The notes under the pieces were generated by a model. The model searched no databases. It saw only the letters and a program-made list of their open reading frames with translations, and was not told the DNA's origin. From Coccinella septempunctata (Eukaryota; Arthropoda; Insecta; Coleoptera; Coccinellidae), in assembly GCF_907165205.1 (NCBI RefSeq), contig NC_058189.1, positions 30,158,270 to 30,222,269 of the forward strand: a stretch of 64,000 nt of DNA. Reading direction: 5' to 3'. The position numbers and the translations under genes are program-made. Below are positions 20,906 through 30,956 of the stretch, piece after piece (within the stretch, counting starts at the first letter, position 1; every line of letters begins with the position of its first letter).

Positions 20906-23893
20906 ATGCAAGATTCCAGGAGTCAAACATTTAATTTTGGTCATGTGAATGCTAGTTCATTGATGCTTCATTTTGGGGAAATCAAGAATGTGTTGATACA
21001 GCGGAGATTTGATGTATTTGGGTTGACGGAGACTTGGTTGAGTGAGCGAGTACCTAGCGAGAAACTACTAATAGATGGTTATCGTTTTGTTCGAGTGGAT
21101 AGAGATAGTCTAGGTGGTGGAGTTGGTGTTTATATGAAGAATACAATAGAATTCAATATTTTGAGAAATGAAAGTGGAAGTGATCAGGTCTGGCTGCTAT
21201 TGCGTTTGAGTGGCGGCGTTTCGGCTGTATTTTCGGTCATTTATAGGCAGCCCTCAAGTAGTTACACCTCATTTATAGATGGGTTTGAGGCTGCAATGGT
21301 TGAAATGATTTCAACGTTTGAGCATATTTTCTGTGTTGGGGATTTTAATATGGACTATCTTGTAAAAACTACTGCGGATATAAGGAGATTCTCGGCCGTT
21401 TTAGATGGCCTCGGCTTAGAACAAATAATTGATCAGCCCACGCGGACAACTTTAACTTCATCGACTTTGATTGATTACATAATTACCAGTAGTCCAAACC
21501 TGGTTGTGAACTTTGGGGTGACTGCGGTTCCAGAGATCAGTGATCATGATTTGGTTTATTGCGCTATCAATTTAAAGGTTGAAAAAACTGGATCTATTTT
21601 TAAGACTTCTAGAGATTTCAAACATTTGGATTATGTTAAATTTAAGTCAGATCTTACTTCTATACCTTGGAATAATATATATGATAGACCGACTGTAGAT
21701 GAGAAAGTAGATTTCTTGACCTCGAATATAATAACATTGCTTGATATTCATGCCCCCATCAGAACATATCGAGTTTCCAAGGAATATGCGCCATGGCTCA
21801 CAGACACCTTGAGAGACATGATTCGAATAAGGAATCAGGCTTTGTCCAGGTTCAAGAAGTCGAGACAAGTTGTTGATTGGAATAGTTATAAAACTCTCAG
21901 GAATATGGTTACCAATGCGGTTAGAAGGGAAAAGATCAATTATTATAATACATATCTTGATAGGAATGGCACTTGGGCAGGTCTTGGTAGAATGGGTTTC
22001 AAAAAGCGCAAAAATATGAGTTTACCTAAGAGCATTGATAACGTGGATAGTATTAATATTCATTTTCTTAACTCCATTCCTAACCTCCTCCCTGATATGG
22101 ATCTTTTGGGTTTCTACCGTGATAGTGAAAATCGTGTGAATAATGATGACTTCAGCTTTACAACTGTAGACGAGATGGAGGTGCTTTCGATAATAAGATC
22201 TATAAAGAGTAAAGCAGTGGGTAATGATGGTATCAATATACTAACTCTACACTTGTGTGTTCCTCATATTCTTCCTCACATTACTCATATAGTGAACACC
22301 TGTATAAAAAATTCAATTTTTCCAAATCAATGGAAAAAAGCTCTTGTCCATCCAGTCCCGAAAAATACGATTCCGAAGGGCTTTAATGATTTGCGACCTA
22401 TCAGCATATTACCTACTCTATCTAAGATTTTAGAGAGGATAATGAGTAGACAGCTATGGGTACATTTAACTAGGAACAGTATTATTCCATCAGTCCAGTC
22501 CGGATATAGAGAGAATCACAGTTGTGTTACTGCTCTCTTGCACATCACTGATGATATAATAAGAGCGACAGATCTGGGTAAACTCACTATTTTAACATTA
22601 TTGGATTACTCTAAGGCTTTTGATAGTCTTAATCACGAAATTTTTGATGTTGTTTCATATCACATTGGACTCTCACCTGATGCAGTACTGTTTCTCCACT
22701 CTTTTCTCGCTGAACGTTTTCAGGCAGTTTGTTATGGCCATAAATTGTCCACATTTTTGGAGGTTCTGAGGGGTGTGCCACAGGGTTCGATTTTGGGACC
22801 AGTTTTGTTCATTGTTTTCATCTCCCAGTTCACGAAGTACCTTGTTTCCTGCTCGTCACACTACTATGCAGATGACGGCCAGCTCTATTTGTCTTTCTAT
22901 CCTGATGAGGCCGCTAAGGCCGTTGCTGCGTTGAACTTCGATTTGAGTATAATACTCGAAATCTCTAGAAGGCACTGTCTGCATCTCAATGCGACTAAAA
23001 CGGTAGCAATACTGTTCGGAAGGAGTAATGATAGACTGCGGTTTGAGGCTGTTGGCGATTCGGTGGTGATGGACGGAGAGAATATACTAAGCTTGTCACC
23101 GAGAGTCAAGAGTTTGGGAGTTTGGATAGATCAAGACCTGAGATTTACTGATCATGTTTCTGCCTGCTTGCAGAAAGCGTATGGGATGTTAAGGTTGGTT
23201 TATCAGAATCGAGAATTTTTGAACACGAAATTGAGAAGATTAGTTTGTGACTCAGTTGTCCTCTCACATTTGAATTATGCAGATGTCGTCTACAATCCCT
23301 GCTTGAGCGCCTTATATAAAAGTAGAATACAAAAGCTACAGAATTCTTGCCTACGACTCATTTTCGGGATAAGGAAATATGAAAGAATCAGTCACACTCT
23401 TGGTGTTGTCAACTGGCTGAATATGAGTAATAGAAGACATCTCCATTCCGCAATCTTATTCATGAAAATAATCAACACTAGAACCCCTCCATACCTGTAC
23501 AATAAGATTACTTTTCGTTCTGATGTCCATAATTTGAACATTCGTTTTAAGGGCACCTTGACGCCACCTGTTTTCTCTACTGAGTTATTCAGACGTTCGT
23601 TTTCCTATAGAGTGGCGCAAGTTGTTAACGGTCTGCCTGTGAACATCAGAACTATAACCAACGATAACCGCTTAGGGTTAGATTTATGGATTTTTAGATT
23701 TAGAGGAAGAAGTAAATATTTTTGTTGTTGTATATTTGTTATTGCTTGCACATATGATTTTTTTTATAACGGCTCTTGTATGAATCTAAGGTTAGATAGA
23801 ACAGTGCACTTATTGAGTTCACTGAATCTCGCCTTTACCTTCTTTTTAGATTTAATGTATTTTCCTGTGTATGGATTTATTTTGAAGGAATAA
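20906..23893 (+). CDS. CR1-like LINE ORF2: AP endonuclease-reverse transcriptase, intact
   Basis: A single 995-codon frame. Endonuclease (about residues 10-225): NASSLMLHFGEI, LTETWL, GGGVGVYM, VGDFNMD, STLIDYIIT, SDHDLVY. RT (about 470-800): LRPISILPTLSKILERIM, LLDYSKAFDSLNH (Asp), GVPQGSILGPVLF, YYADDGQLYL (YADD), then SLGVWIDQDL and a thumb/C-terminal region. About the last 70 residues look like read-through of 3' UTR. No stops or frameshifts were seen, so this is the only fully open LINE polymerase in the window. The ORF1 lesion means the element as a whole would need help in trans. Confidence 0.9.
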   Translation: MQDSRSQTFNFGHVNASSLMLHFGEIKNVLIQRRFDVFGLTETWLSERVPSEKLLIDGYRFVRVDRDSLGGGVGVYMKNTIEFNILRNESGSDQVWLLLRLSGGVSAVFSVIYRQPSSSYTSFIDGFEAAMVEMISTFEHIFCVGDFNMDYLVKTTADIRRFSAVLDGLGLEQIIDQPTRTTLTSSTLIDYIITSSPNLVVNFGVTAVPEISDHDLVYCAINLKVEKTGSIFKTSRDFKHLDYVKFKSDLTSIPWNNIYDRPTVDEKVDFLTSNIITLLDIHAPIRTYRVSKEYAPWLTDTLRDMIRIRNQALSRFKKSRQVVDWNSYKTLRNMVTNAVRREKINYYNTYLDRNGTWAGLGRMGFKKRKNMSLPKSIDNVDSINIHFLNSIPNLLPDMDLLGFYRDSENRVNNDDFSFTTVDEMEVLSIIRSIKSKAVGNDGINILTLHLCVPHILPHITHIVNTCIKNSIFPNQWKKALVHPVPKNTIPKGFNDLRPISILPTLSKILERIMSRQLWVHLTRNSIIPSVQSGYRENHSCVTALLHITDDIIRATDLGKLTILTLLDYSKAFDSLNHEIFDVVSYHIGLSPDAVLFLHSFLAERFQAVCYGHKLSTFLEVLRGVPQGSILGPVLFIVFISQFTKYLVSCSSHYYADDGQLYLSFYPDEAAKAVAALNFDLSIILEISRRHCLHLNATKTVAILFGRSNDRLRFEAVGDSVVMDGENILSLSPRVKSLGVWIDQDLRFTDHVSACLQKAYGMLRLVYQNREFLNTKLRRLVCDSVVLSHLNYADVVYNPCLSALYKSRIQKLQNSCLRLIFGIRKYERISHTLGVVNWLNMSNRRHLHSAILFMKIINTRTPPYLYNKITFRSDVHNLNIRFKGTLTPPVFSTELFRRSFSYRVAQVVNGLPVNIRTITNDNRLGLDLWIFRFRGRSKYFCCCIFVIACTYDFFYNGSCMNLRLDRTVHLLSSLNLAFTFFLDLMYFPVYGFILKE

Positions 23894-23897
23894 AGAC

Positions 23898-23922
23898 CTT
23901 TATTATTATTATTATTATTCGA
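23898..23922 (+). repeat. TTATTA microsatellite LINE tail
   Basis: A short run of ATT units directly after GAATAAAGACCTTT, ending the CR1-like LINE. CR1-group LINEs end in short tandem repeats rather than poly(A). Confidence 0.75.
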
Positions 23923-26401
23923 CTTTCCCAATACCCTATGTTCCAGTTGACTGTTATCCATGATGGCTTACCATTACCAATCGATCGCTTGCCCAGACGT
24001 CTAACCTCCGACGGGCCTAGCGCAGGACAACTTGGTTCTTGGTAGAGCAGATCTGAGCATCCCATTTACTGTCTCACAGTCACTAGTAATTAAATCATCA
24101 TAGGAACCATCAATTTGCTCAGGCATACCTTGTAAAATCAAGTTGTTTGTTTGTTTACATCACCGCCTAAATTCTCACATTTGGGACAACTCCACGCCAC
24201 TGATTTCTTCGAACTGATAATACGAATCTCGGAGTTTCCCATACCAACACAGGCACCCCCGAAGGAATTCCCGCATATGACACACGATAGGACCAGATGA
24301 TTTTCATTTTGTTTACGACAACAAAAGCAGGAAATCCTATTAGGTATCTTGATAACAATTTGAATATTCGGAAAATATGGTGCTTACATAGATTAAATAG
24401 ATGGAACATAATCTATTTTCCAGACTGTTCATTTTTCCAATACTTCCCACTTCAGGCAACCACTAATGAAATAAATTTTCGCTTGTATTCCCCTCCTGAT
24501 CGCTTCTGAATTTCTAAGACGGCGTGTGTATTTGTAATTGTCAATATATTATTTCAATCATTCACGTCGTAATATTTTGGAAAATATGCAGCGATGTGCC
24601 ATAATATCGTGTGTTTGAAATAAAAGTGCAATTTACGCATGAAAGAGGAGAGCGGTTCACTTATTCCGGTAAGTTTTTGATATTTTATTCTGGTTTGAGT
24701 TCACGACCTTATGAAATCAGGGGAGGGAGTTAGGGGTCAGGGTCGAATTCTGTTTGAATTCGATGTGATGATTTTTACCTACATTGAAATGTTGAGTTTG
24801 TACATTAAAATAATTGATTTAAATTTTAGTTTCTCAAGAAATGAAACCAGACAACAGTAGTGGAGAGTTGCAGTGGGTCTTGAAAACAATTTACACTTCT
24901 CTTGTAATTTACACTACAGACTTCAGTCTAATGAGATAAATCGACTTTTACCGTAAATTTGAAAAAAGATGCCATCCCGAGTGAGGTAAGATAGGTACTT
25001 CACCACTTTGTTAACTCGCTCTCTTGTCTGAATATCACTTTGTTTGGAATTTTGCGAGTGATTTCTGACAACTTCTAGTTTTGTGGTGAAATTTATTAGA
25101 TTCTCTTCCTTCTATGATATACCATGATTTTTTGTACAAACATCCTTTCTGGTTTCGAGATTAACAGTAGAACGAGATTTTAATTGCTTTAACAATGTTG
25201 TAATTATAGCCAATAGGTGTGGCACAGTAGTGCCACACCTGTCTTCAGTACTGGAGTTTTTAAAGGAAATGGAAGGAAAATGGGATCAAAATCATCAAAC
25301 AAGAATGCCAGTTCAGGATTTGCAGAAAAAAATGAAAGCGTCTTGTAGTTCAAGGATAAAACAAGTAAGGTACATTCCTACCCAGGGTGGTACAAAAAAT
25401 TCCTTATAAACTACTATGGTGAATAGAACTCGTCTTAGGAATGTAAATCCATAAAATTGAGCAAAGGTCATTGAACGGTCATGTTTTGAGGTACACGGCG
25501 TTGACCTTTTTTTGAAAATCAAAAAAGTTTCCTTTATTTCTAAGATATATTTCAATTGCAATGTGAAAATTATGTTACTTCTCTTGTTATGATTACAATA
25601 TTATGACCTTCTAAATGGAGCTCAGATATTCCCATTATTTCTATGAATTTTCGAAAAAAATGTCTGTTATCAGGATACCTCATATCTCGAAGTGAAATTT
25701 CATTTGAAAAATTGTTGCAGGAATAAACACACGGAGAACAGAAAAACAGAAATTGAAAAACAGCTAATTGAAGTCAGAAAACCGATTCAAGACGACGAGT
25801 GTGTCGTCAGTAGTTGCTACCCTCGTTGCTACCCTACAAGCAGTTCTCAATTCATTGGAAGGATAAATTCAAGATGAAAGCTTGGAACGCCGAGGCAAAT
25901 ACCTAAAGTGAAATTTCTTCGAAGGGACCTGCATACATAAAAAACATAAATATGGCAATGACCTCAAACACTCTCCTCTAAAGTTACATTATTATTGAGT
26001 TGAAGCTTACAGTTTCGTAAAAAGAGCTCTTAATTATGATGCACTTCAACACCCAGAAGCACTTTCGAGGTATAAAGATTTGAAGAGGGAAGCAGGTTGT
26101 TGAAGTATTTGAGTTGCTGAAAATGAAAGTTCAAAATACTGCTTATTATAGTTTATATGCAATATAAATACATTACTCTTTCAATACCGAAAATGTGTTC
26201 AAAAGACTTGAGGATCTCTTCAATAAACAAACTCTTTTAGATTCTCATAATACAAGTTCCATAAAATTCAGCTGCTTCCACTTCTATTGATCTGAGAATT
26301 AACCATTTTAAAGGGAATTTATTTGATGAAAGTATTTTTTTGTTTTCAGTATATACTTAGTGAATAAAATTTCAAATAATCTGTATGGTAACATTGTATT
26401 C
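23923..26401. other. 2.5 kb without recognised genes
   Basis: AT-rich DNA with many stops. A perfect 9-10-bp inverted repeat (AGGTGTGGCA-6 nt-TGCCACACCT) lies at about 25209-25234. Two stretches look weakly exon-like (about 25210-25360 and 25713-25877), but their splice phases do not join. No TE family was recognised. Confidence 0.5.
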
Positions 26402-27601
26402 TTTTTTTTTTTCAAGCTTTTATTGATCAGCAATCAGAATACAATTCTATGAGCTAATTTTTTAACAATTCTAGACATAGAAAATATAGCATGAAGAGGT
26501 TCTCCCCATTGGGAGAATCTCTTAATATTCCATTAGGTCAGTTGGCCATTTCCTTTGCAGTCTTCTCACTTCGTTGTCACGTGTTAAGGGTTGTAAAAGG
26601 ATATTTGTGTGTACTTCCAATCTAGAGTGGTGGTTTCTACTTCTTGTTTTTATGACATCCTGGACAAAGGGTATTTTCAGATCATCATGGAGTGTTTGGT
26701 TGGTGACATACCATGGTGCATTGGCTCTCATGCGCAATATCTTGGACTGGCATCTTTGAATGATGGCTATATTTGACTTGCTTGCGCATCCCCAAATTTC
26801 AAGTCCATACGCCCAAATCGGAATTATAATTGTTTTGTGCAAAAGAATTTTATTTTCTAATGATAGTTTTGACTTTCTTTCTATTAGCCAATAGATTTCC
26901 TTGGTTTTAAAATCTTCTTGTTTTCTCATCTTTTCAATATGTTCTTTCCAAGTAAGTCTGGTATCTAAGTGGAATCCCAGATACTTTACTGTTTCAGCTT
27001 GTGATATTGCTTTACCATTGAGATGGATTGGAGGACATCGTTCTCTCCTCAGGGTGAAATCTACTTTTTTTGATTTTGTTTCATTTATTTTTATTTTCCA
27101 TTTGTTGACCCAGGATTCTACTAGTTTCAGATGTTATTGTACAAGTTTGGCTGCTATTATGGGATCTTCGTGGCTTGCTATTATAGTTGTATCGTCTGCA
27201 AAAGTTCCAGTTGTTGTGTTATTACATGTTGGCAGATCAGCAGTGTACAGCACATAGAGGATCAGACCCAATACACTTCCTTGAGATGTTTCCTCCCCTA
27301 CTTTTGTTTTGAATTCTCGATCGGTGAGATATGATTTCAAGATGCTGAAGTACTTTAAAGGGAGAATAGTTTTGATTTTATATAGTAACCCAGCATGCCA
27401 GACTTTGTCGAAAGCTTGACTTACATCTGAAAATACTGAGGTGCAGTACTGCTTTTTTTCAAAAGCTTCATTGATGACTCTGGTTATTCGGTGGGTTTGT
27501 TGAACCGTTGAATGTCCTTGTCTGAATCCAAATTGGTGGGAGGGAATCCAGTCGTCATTGGAAATGTCTGTTTCAATCCTGTGTAGTAAGAGTCTTTCAA
27601 G
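26402..27601 (-). mobile_element. Jockey-type LINE G, 5'-truncated ORF2 fragment
   Basis: Minus strand. Begins (5'-truncated) at 27601 inside RT, passes an LPPNQFGFRQGHS-type motif, a catalytic SDVSQAFDKVWH region, a TSQGSVLGLILY motif and FADDTTI, then the Jockey thumb (APWYVTNQTLHDDLKIP), and ends at a stop at 26522. The 3' end shows AATAAA followed by an A-run (complement of 26402-26414). Frames break near 27134 and around 27340. It is a different family from copies A-E (about 40% similar by eye). It abuts the 5' end of copy C head-to-head. Confidence 0.8.
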
Positions 27602-27903
27602 CGGAATATTTGATTCCGTCTGTGAAGTTTGTGTAGGTTCTATATTTGTTATCGGAATTTTAATTCGTTAAAATTTTCAAAGTTGGTGTTCATCCTAAGT
27701 GTCCAGAGGATTTTTTTTCTCGTTGGTACTGCAGAAAACATCAGGTGAGCTCATTTTTCGTATCTCTTTTCTGATTTTACTCATAGCGTATAAAACGTTC
27801 GGCTTTATACCATAGTTTTATATTAGACTATTTCAGTGAAGATTTCTGAATATTTTATTATCTTCAAATTGTTTGATATTTTGAGATTTTTGAGTATAGA
27901 ACC

Positions 27904-29301
27904 ATGTCGGAAACCTCAGATAATGAGGGTTCTTACATGGAGGCGACCGATGCTGAAGAGTTCAGCGAAGGCGAATACGAGGAGCTTGTAAAGCTCAGAG
28001 AAGAAAATGGGCAGTTGAAAGCTCAAATTGTCAAACTGACTGAAACTGTGTCACAGTTGGTCGGTGAGATGCGCCTCTTGAGGGAGGAAATGACCCGCAA
28101 TAATATGCCGAAATCTCCCACTTACGCCGCAATCACAAAACCGGTAGCGGGTTCCAAGAATAATTCCCTTATGGGAATTGTTTCACAACCCGAAACAAGG
28201 AAAAATGATTCAACGCAGGTCGCGAAGGCCCCAAACGCGCCCCCAACTAAACGCGCGCGAAAAGAAAGCTCCTCTTCTGACGAGGAAACTGTCAAGAAGG
28301 CAACGGAAGTGCCTAAAAAAGATAAAATTCCACCCATCACGATGATGGGCACCTCAGATTGGGTAGAGATATCTAAAGCTCTCTACACAAAAAGGATAAA
28401 CTACAACCGTGCAACTACAGTTAAAGACGGTATAAAAATCATCGCGTCAACCGTAGATGATTTTAGAAAAATCACAACATTCTTCGAGCAGCATGGTAAG
28501 GAATTTTCTACCTACCGAATGGGGGAGGAGAACAAAATATATGCCGTTATTAGGCATTTACCAATCGACGCTGATCTTGCGTTGATTAAGGACGACCTGA
28601 TATTCCAGGGAATATCAGACGCTGAGGTGTCCAGAATGATATCGAACAAGACAAAGAAGCCAATACCTCTCCACCTGGTTAAAACCCAGAAAAAGGAAAT
28701 CTTCGAAGTGAAGCGACTCTACAACCTCTGTATTGTGGTTGAACATAAAAAGAGGCCTGAAAGTCCAAGCCAGTGCTTTAGGTGCCAAAGGTACGGACAT
28801 GCACAAAACAAATGCTCCTTTTCGTGGAGATGCGTGAAGTGCTCAGGAAGTCATAGCAGCAATGACTGCACACTCACCAGAAAAGGTGAAGAGAGAAATG
28901 CCACATGCGTCTTATGTGGAGAAGAGGGCCATCCAGCTAGCTACAAAGGATGTAGCGAGTTCAAGTTGGTGACCAGAAAGAAAAATTCCCGAAAATCAGT
29001 TGAACAGAAAAAGACGGTAACAAAAACAACAACTTCTGAACAAAAAATTCAGGAAGTAGCGAAGACCCAACCTACAGAGCAGGAAAAGAAGAGGGAGACT
29101 CCAAAACCCGTCCAGAAAAAAGAAGGACAGAAAAAGCTTACAATGAAACAGGCTGTGAACAGTCAACAGGAGAAGAAGAAGATATCTGAATAAGCCGATG
29201 ATTTAGATATCTTCACGGAAAAAATTTTCAACAAGATAATGTTGAAAATTGAGAGGGAAATGGAGAAAAAACTCCAAGCATTATTCAGTAAACTGAATTA
29301 A
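27904..29301 (+). pseudogene. Jockey C ORF1, premature stop
   Basis: Same domain order as B ORF1 (acidic N-terminus, coiled coil, PRE_C2HC, three CCHC knuckles). A TAA at 29191-29193 replaces a Ser codon (TCA in B) and removes about the last 36 residues; the frame then continues to the native TAA at 29299-29301. All zinc ligands are intact; one Pro near the first knuckle is Ser (KCSFSWRC). The native stop overlaps the ORF2 ATG (TAATG, ATG at 29301). Confidence 0.88.
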
Positions 29302-30650
29302 TGGACCTTACGGATATTAGGAAGAAATCCCTCAAGATAATTTCGTGGAACATAAACGGGATCAACACTCGGAAAGCCGAGATAGAACAAATAATATCAG
29401 AAAGACAACCTGATATTATAGCCCTACAGGAAACAAGAATAAACCGGAACAGAAGTCTGAATTTCATGAATTATGAAACATATAGATGTGACAGAATTAC
29501 AAACACCGGAGGAGGAGTAGCAATATTGGTGAGAACAGATCTGAAACACTACTTTAAAAGTAGATCCGACGAAACACAAGGAAAAACAGAAAAAGTGACG
29601 ATTGTTGCCGAATTAAATCGGCAAAGAGTCGAAATAACCTCGGCGTATAAGCCACCACAAAACAATCTATTGGAAGAAGAGATAAACAACATGTTGGAAG
29701 GATCAAACCCGAAAATCTCTATCGGAGGTTTCAACTGTAAATCCCCATTATGGAATAGCATAACAGAGAATAGAAATGGCAAAAAACTCAAGAATTTCGC
29801 CGAAAAACAAAATGCCATAGTTATTGGACCAGAGCTACCGACATATCTTGCTTCTGGAAGAGGAATACCAGATGTAATGGATATCGCGATATTGAAAAAT
29901 ATAACTCAAGAATTCTCGATTGAAACTTTGGAAGATGGAACCTCAAACTACAATCCCGTGGAATTGACAATTGGAGAAGAACCAAGAGAAAAACTGCTGG
30001 AAATAAAAGAATATACCAATTGGACTAAATACAGCCATTGAATACAATCGGAAATAACAGAAATTCCAACAATAAGCACTCCAGACGATCTGGAATGTGC
30101 GGTAGAAAAACTGGAAGAGATTATATTGAAAGCTTACGAAAAAAGCACGGGAAGAGTGAAGAGACCAGCACCAAGTCATCCGCATGGCGATACGCCTAAA
30201 GAAGTAAAAGATCTTATACAAGAAAATCGAAGACTCAGAAGAATATATAGGATGAACAAAAATGATCTAAATAGAAGGAACCTCAACCGACATAGCCAAG
30301 TTCTGAAAAATGCCCTGAAAGATCTAAGAACAAGCAGATGGAACAAAAGGGTTCAAGAACTGAATACAATCGATCATTCTGCATGGAGGATGCAAAAAAG
30401 CCTACGAGGAGAAAAAACTAAAATTCCACCCCTACACGGAGAAAGGGGAATGGCTTATACCAATACTGATAAGGCAAATGCATTGGCGGACTCGATCGAA
30501 GGAGAATCGAGAATAAATTACAGGATAGACGACGATAATGAAGGTTTGGAAGAACTGGTTGAAGAAAATGATGAAGAAATGGATGAATTACCAGCGACTG
30601 CTGAAATAGACAAGCCAACATCGCCAAATGAAATCAGGGAAATAATTAGA

Positions 30651-30956
30651 ATACAAAAAGAAAGAAGACTCCTTGTAGGAGTCTGCAGAGAAAGTGAGGT
30701 TTGGTTCAGTCTTTGCGAGATAGGTGGCGTATCGTGATGAGAATATCTCAAAGCGACGTCCCAAGATAGCATAAGACCACCACCCTCCACTCGAGAGATT
30801 CAGTGCTATACTGTACTGACGAGGGAAAATGATCCCGAAACCGGTCTACAGTTGCACTTGAATTTTTCGAATTCTCTGATTCCTATGATAGTTCATGACT
30901 AACTCACACTATTGGAACGACAATTCCTTCGGAATTGTTGTTTCCATTAATATATC
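30651..30956. mobile_element. 306-bp retrozyme/SINE-like insert with 11-bp target duplication
   Basis: Flanked by AAATAATTAGA on both sides (30640-30650 and 30957-30967) and absent from the same place in copies B and D. It has no ORF and no clear poly(A). It begins with an A-rich stretch and a perfect GACTCC-TTGTA-GGAGTC hairpin (30668-30684). It ends near another hairpin (CAATTCC-TTC-GGAATTG, about 30921-30937). The centre encodes a hammerhead ribozyme (30802-30858). Size, ribozyme and lack of protein fit a monomeric animal retrozyme, or a fragment of a PLE terminal repeat. Confidence 0.7.
30802..30858 (+). ncRNA. Type I hammerhead ribozyme with minimal stem III
   Basis: Stem I: AGTGC-TAT-ACTGTA (30802-30815) pairs with TACAGT-T-GCACT (30847-30858), 11 bp around a 3x1 internal loop. 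The core is CTGACGA (30816-30822). Stem II is GGGA (30823-30826) with TCCC (30833-30836), loop AAATGA. GAAA follows at 30837-30840. Stem III is only A-CC/GG-T, then the GTC cleavage triplet with the predicted cut after C at 30846. Every invariant core position is present. Such zero-loop stem III hammerheads in newt satellites and animal retrozymes cleave mainly as dimers. Confidence 0.85.

Larger units (their letters stand above)
19736..23922 (+). mobile_element. CR1-like LINE (CR1/Kiri/Daphne group), near full length
   Basis: Two ORFs (19814-20532 and 20906-23893), separated by about 370 bp, followed by GAATAAAGACC and a TTATTA microsatellite tail (about 23898-23922) instead of a poly(A). 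The exact 5' boundary is not visible; 19736 is where the previous LINE fragment stops. The group assignment rests on the endonuclease/RT motif style and the tail type, so treat it as provisional. Confidence 0.75.

Noticed and set aside
25210..25877. Two-exon host gene (exons about 25210-25364 and 25713-25877)
   Set aside because: The apparent donor (CAA|GTAAGG) and acceptor (TTGCAG|GAATAA) give an immediate stop when joined, and no domain is recognisable.
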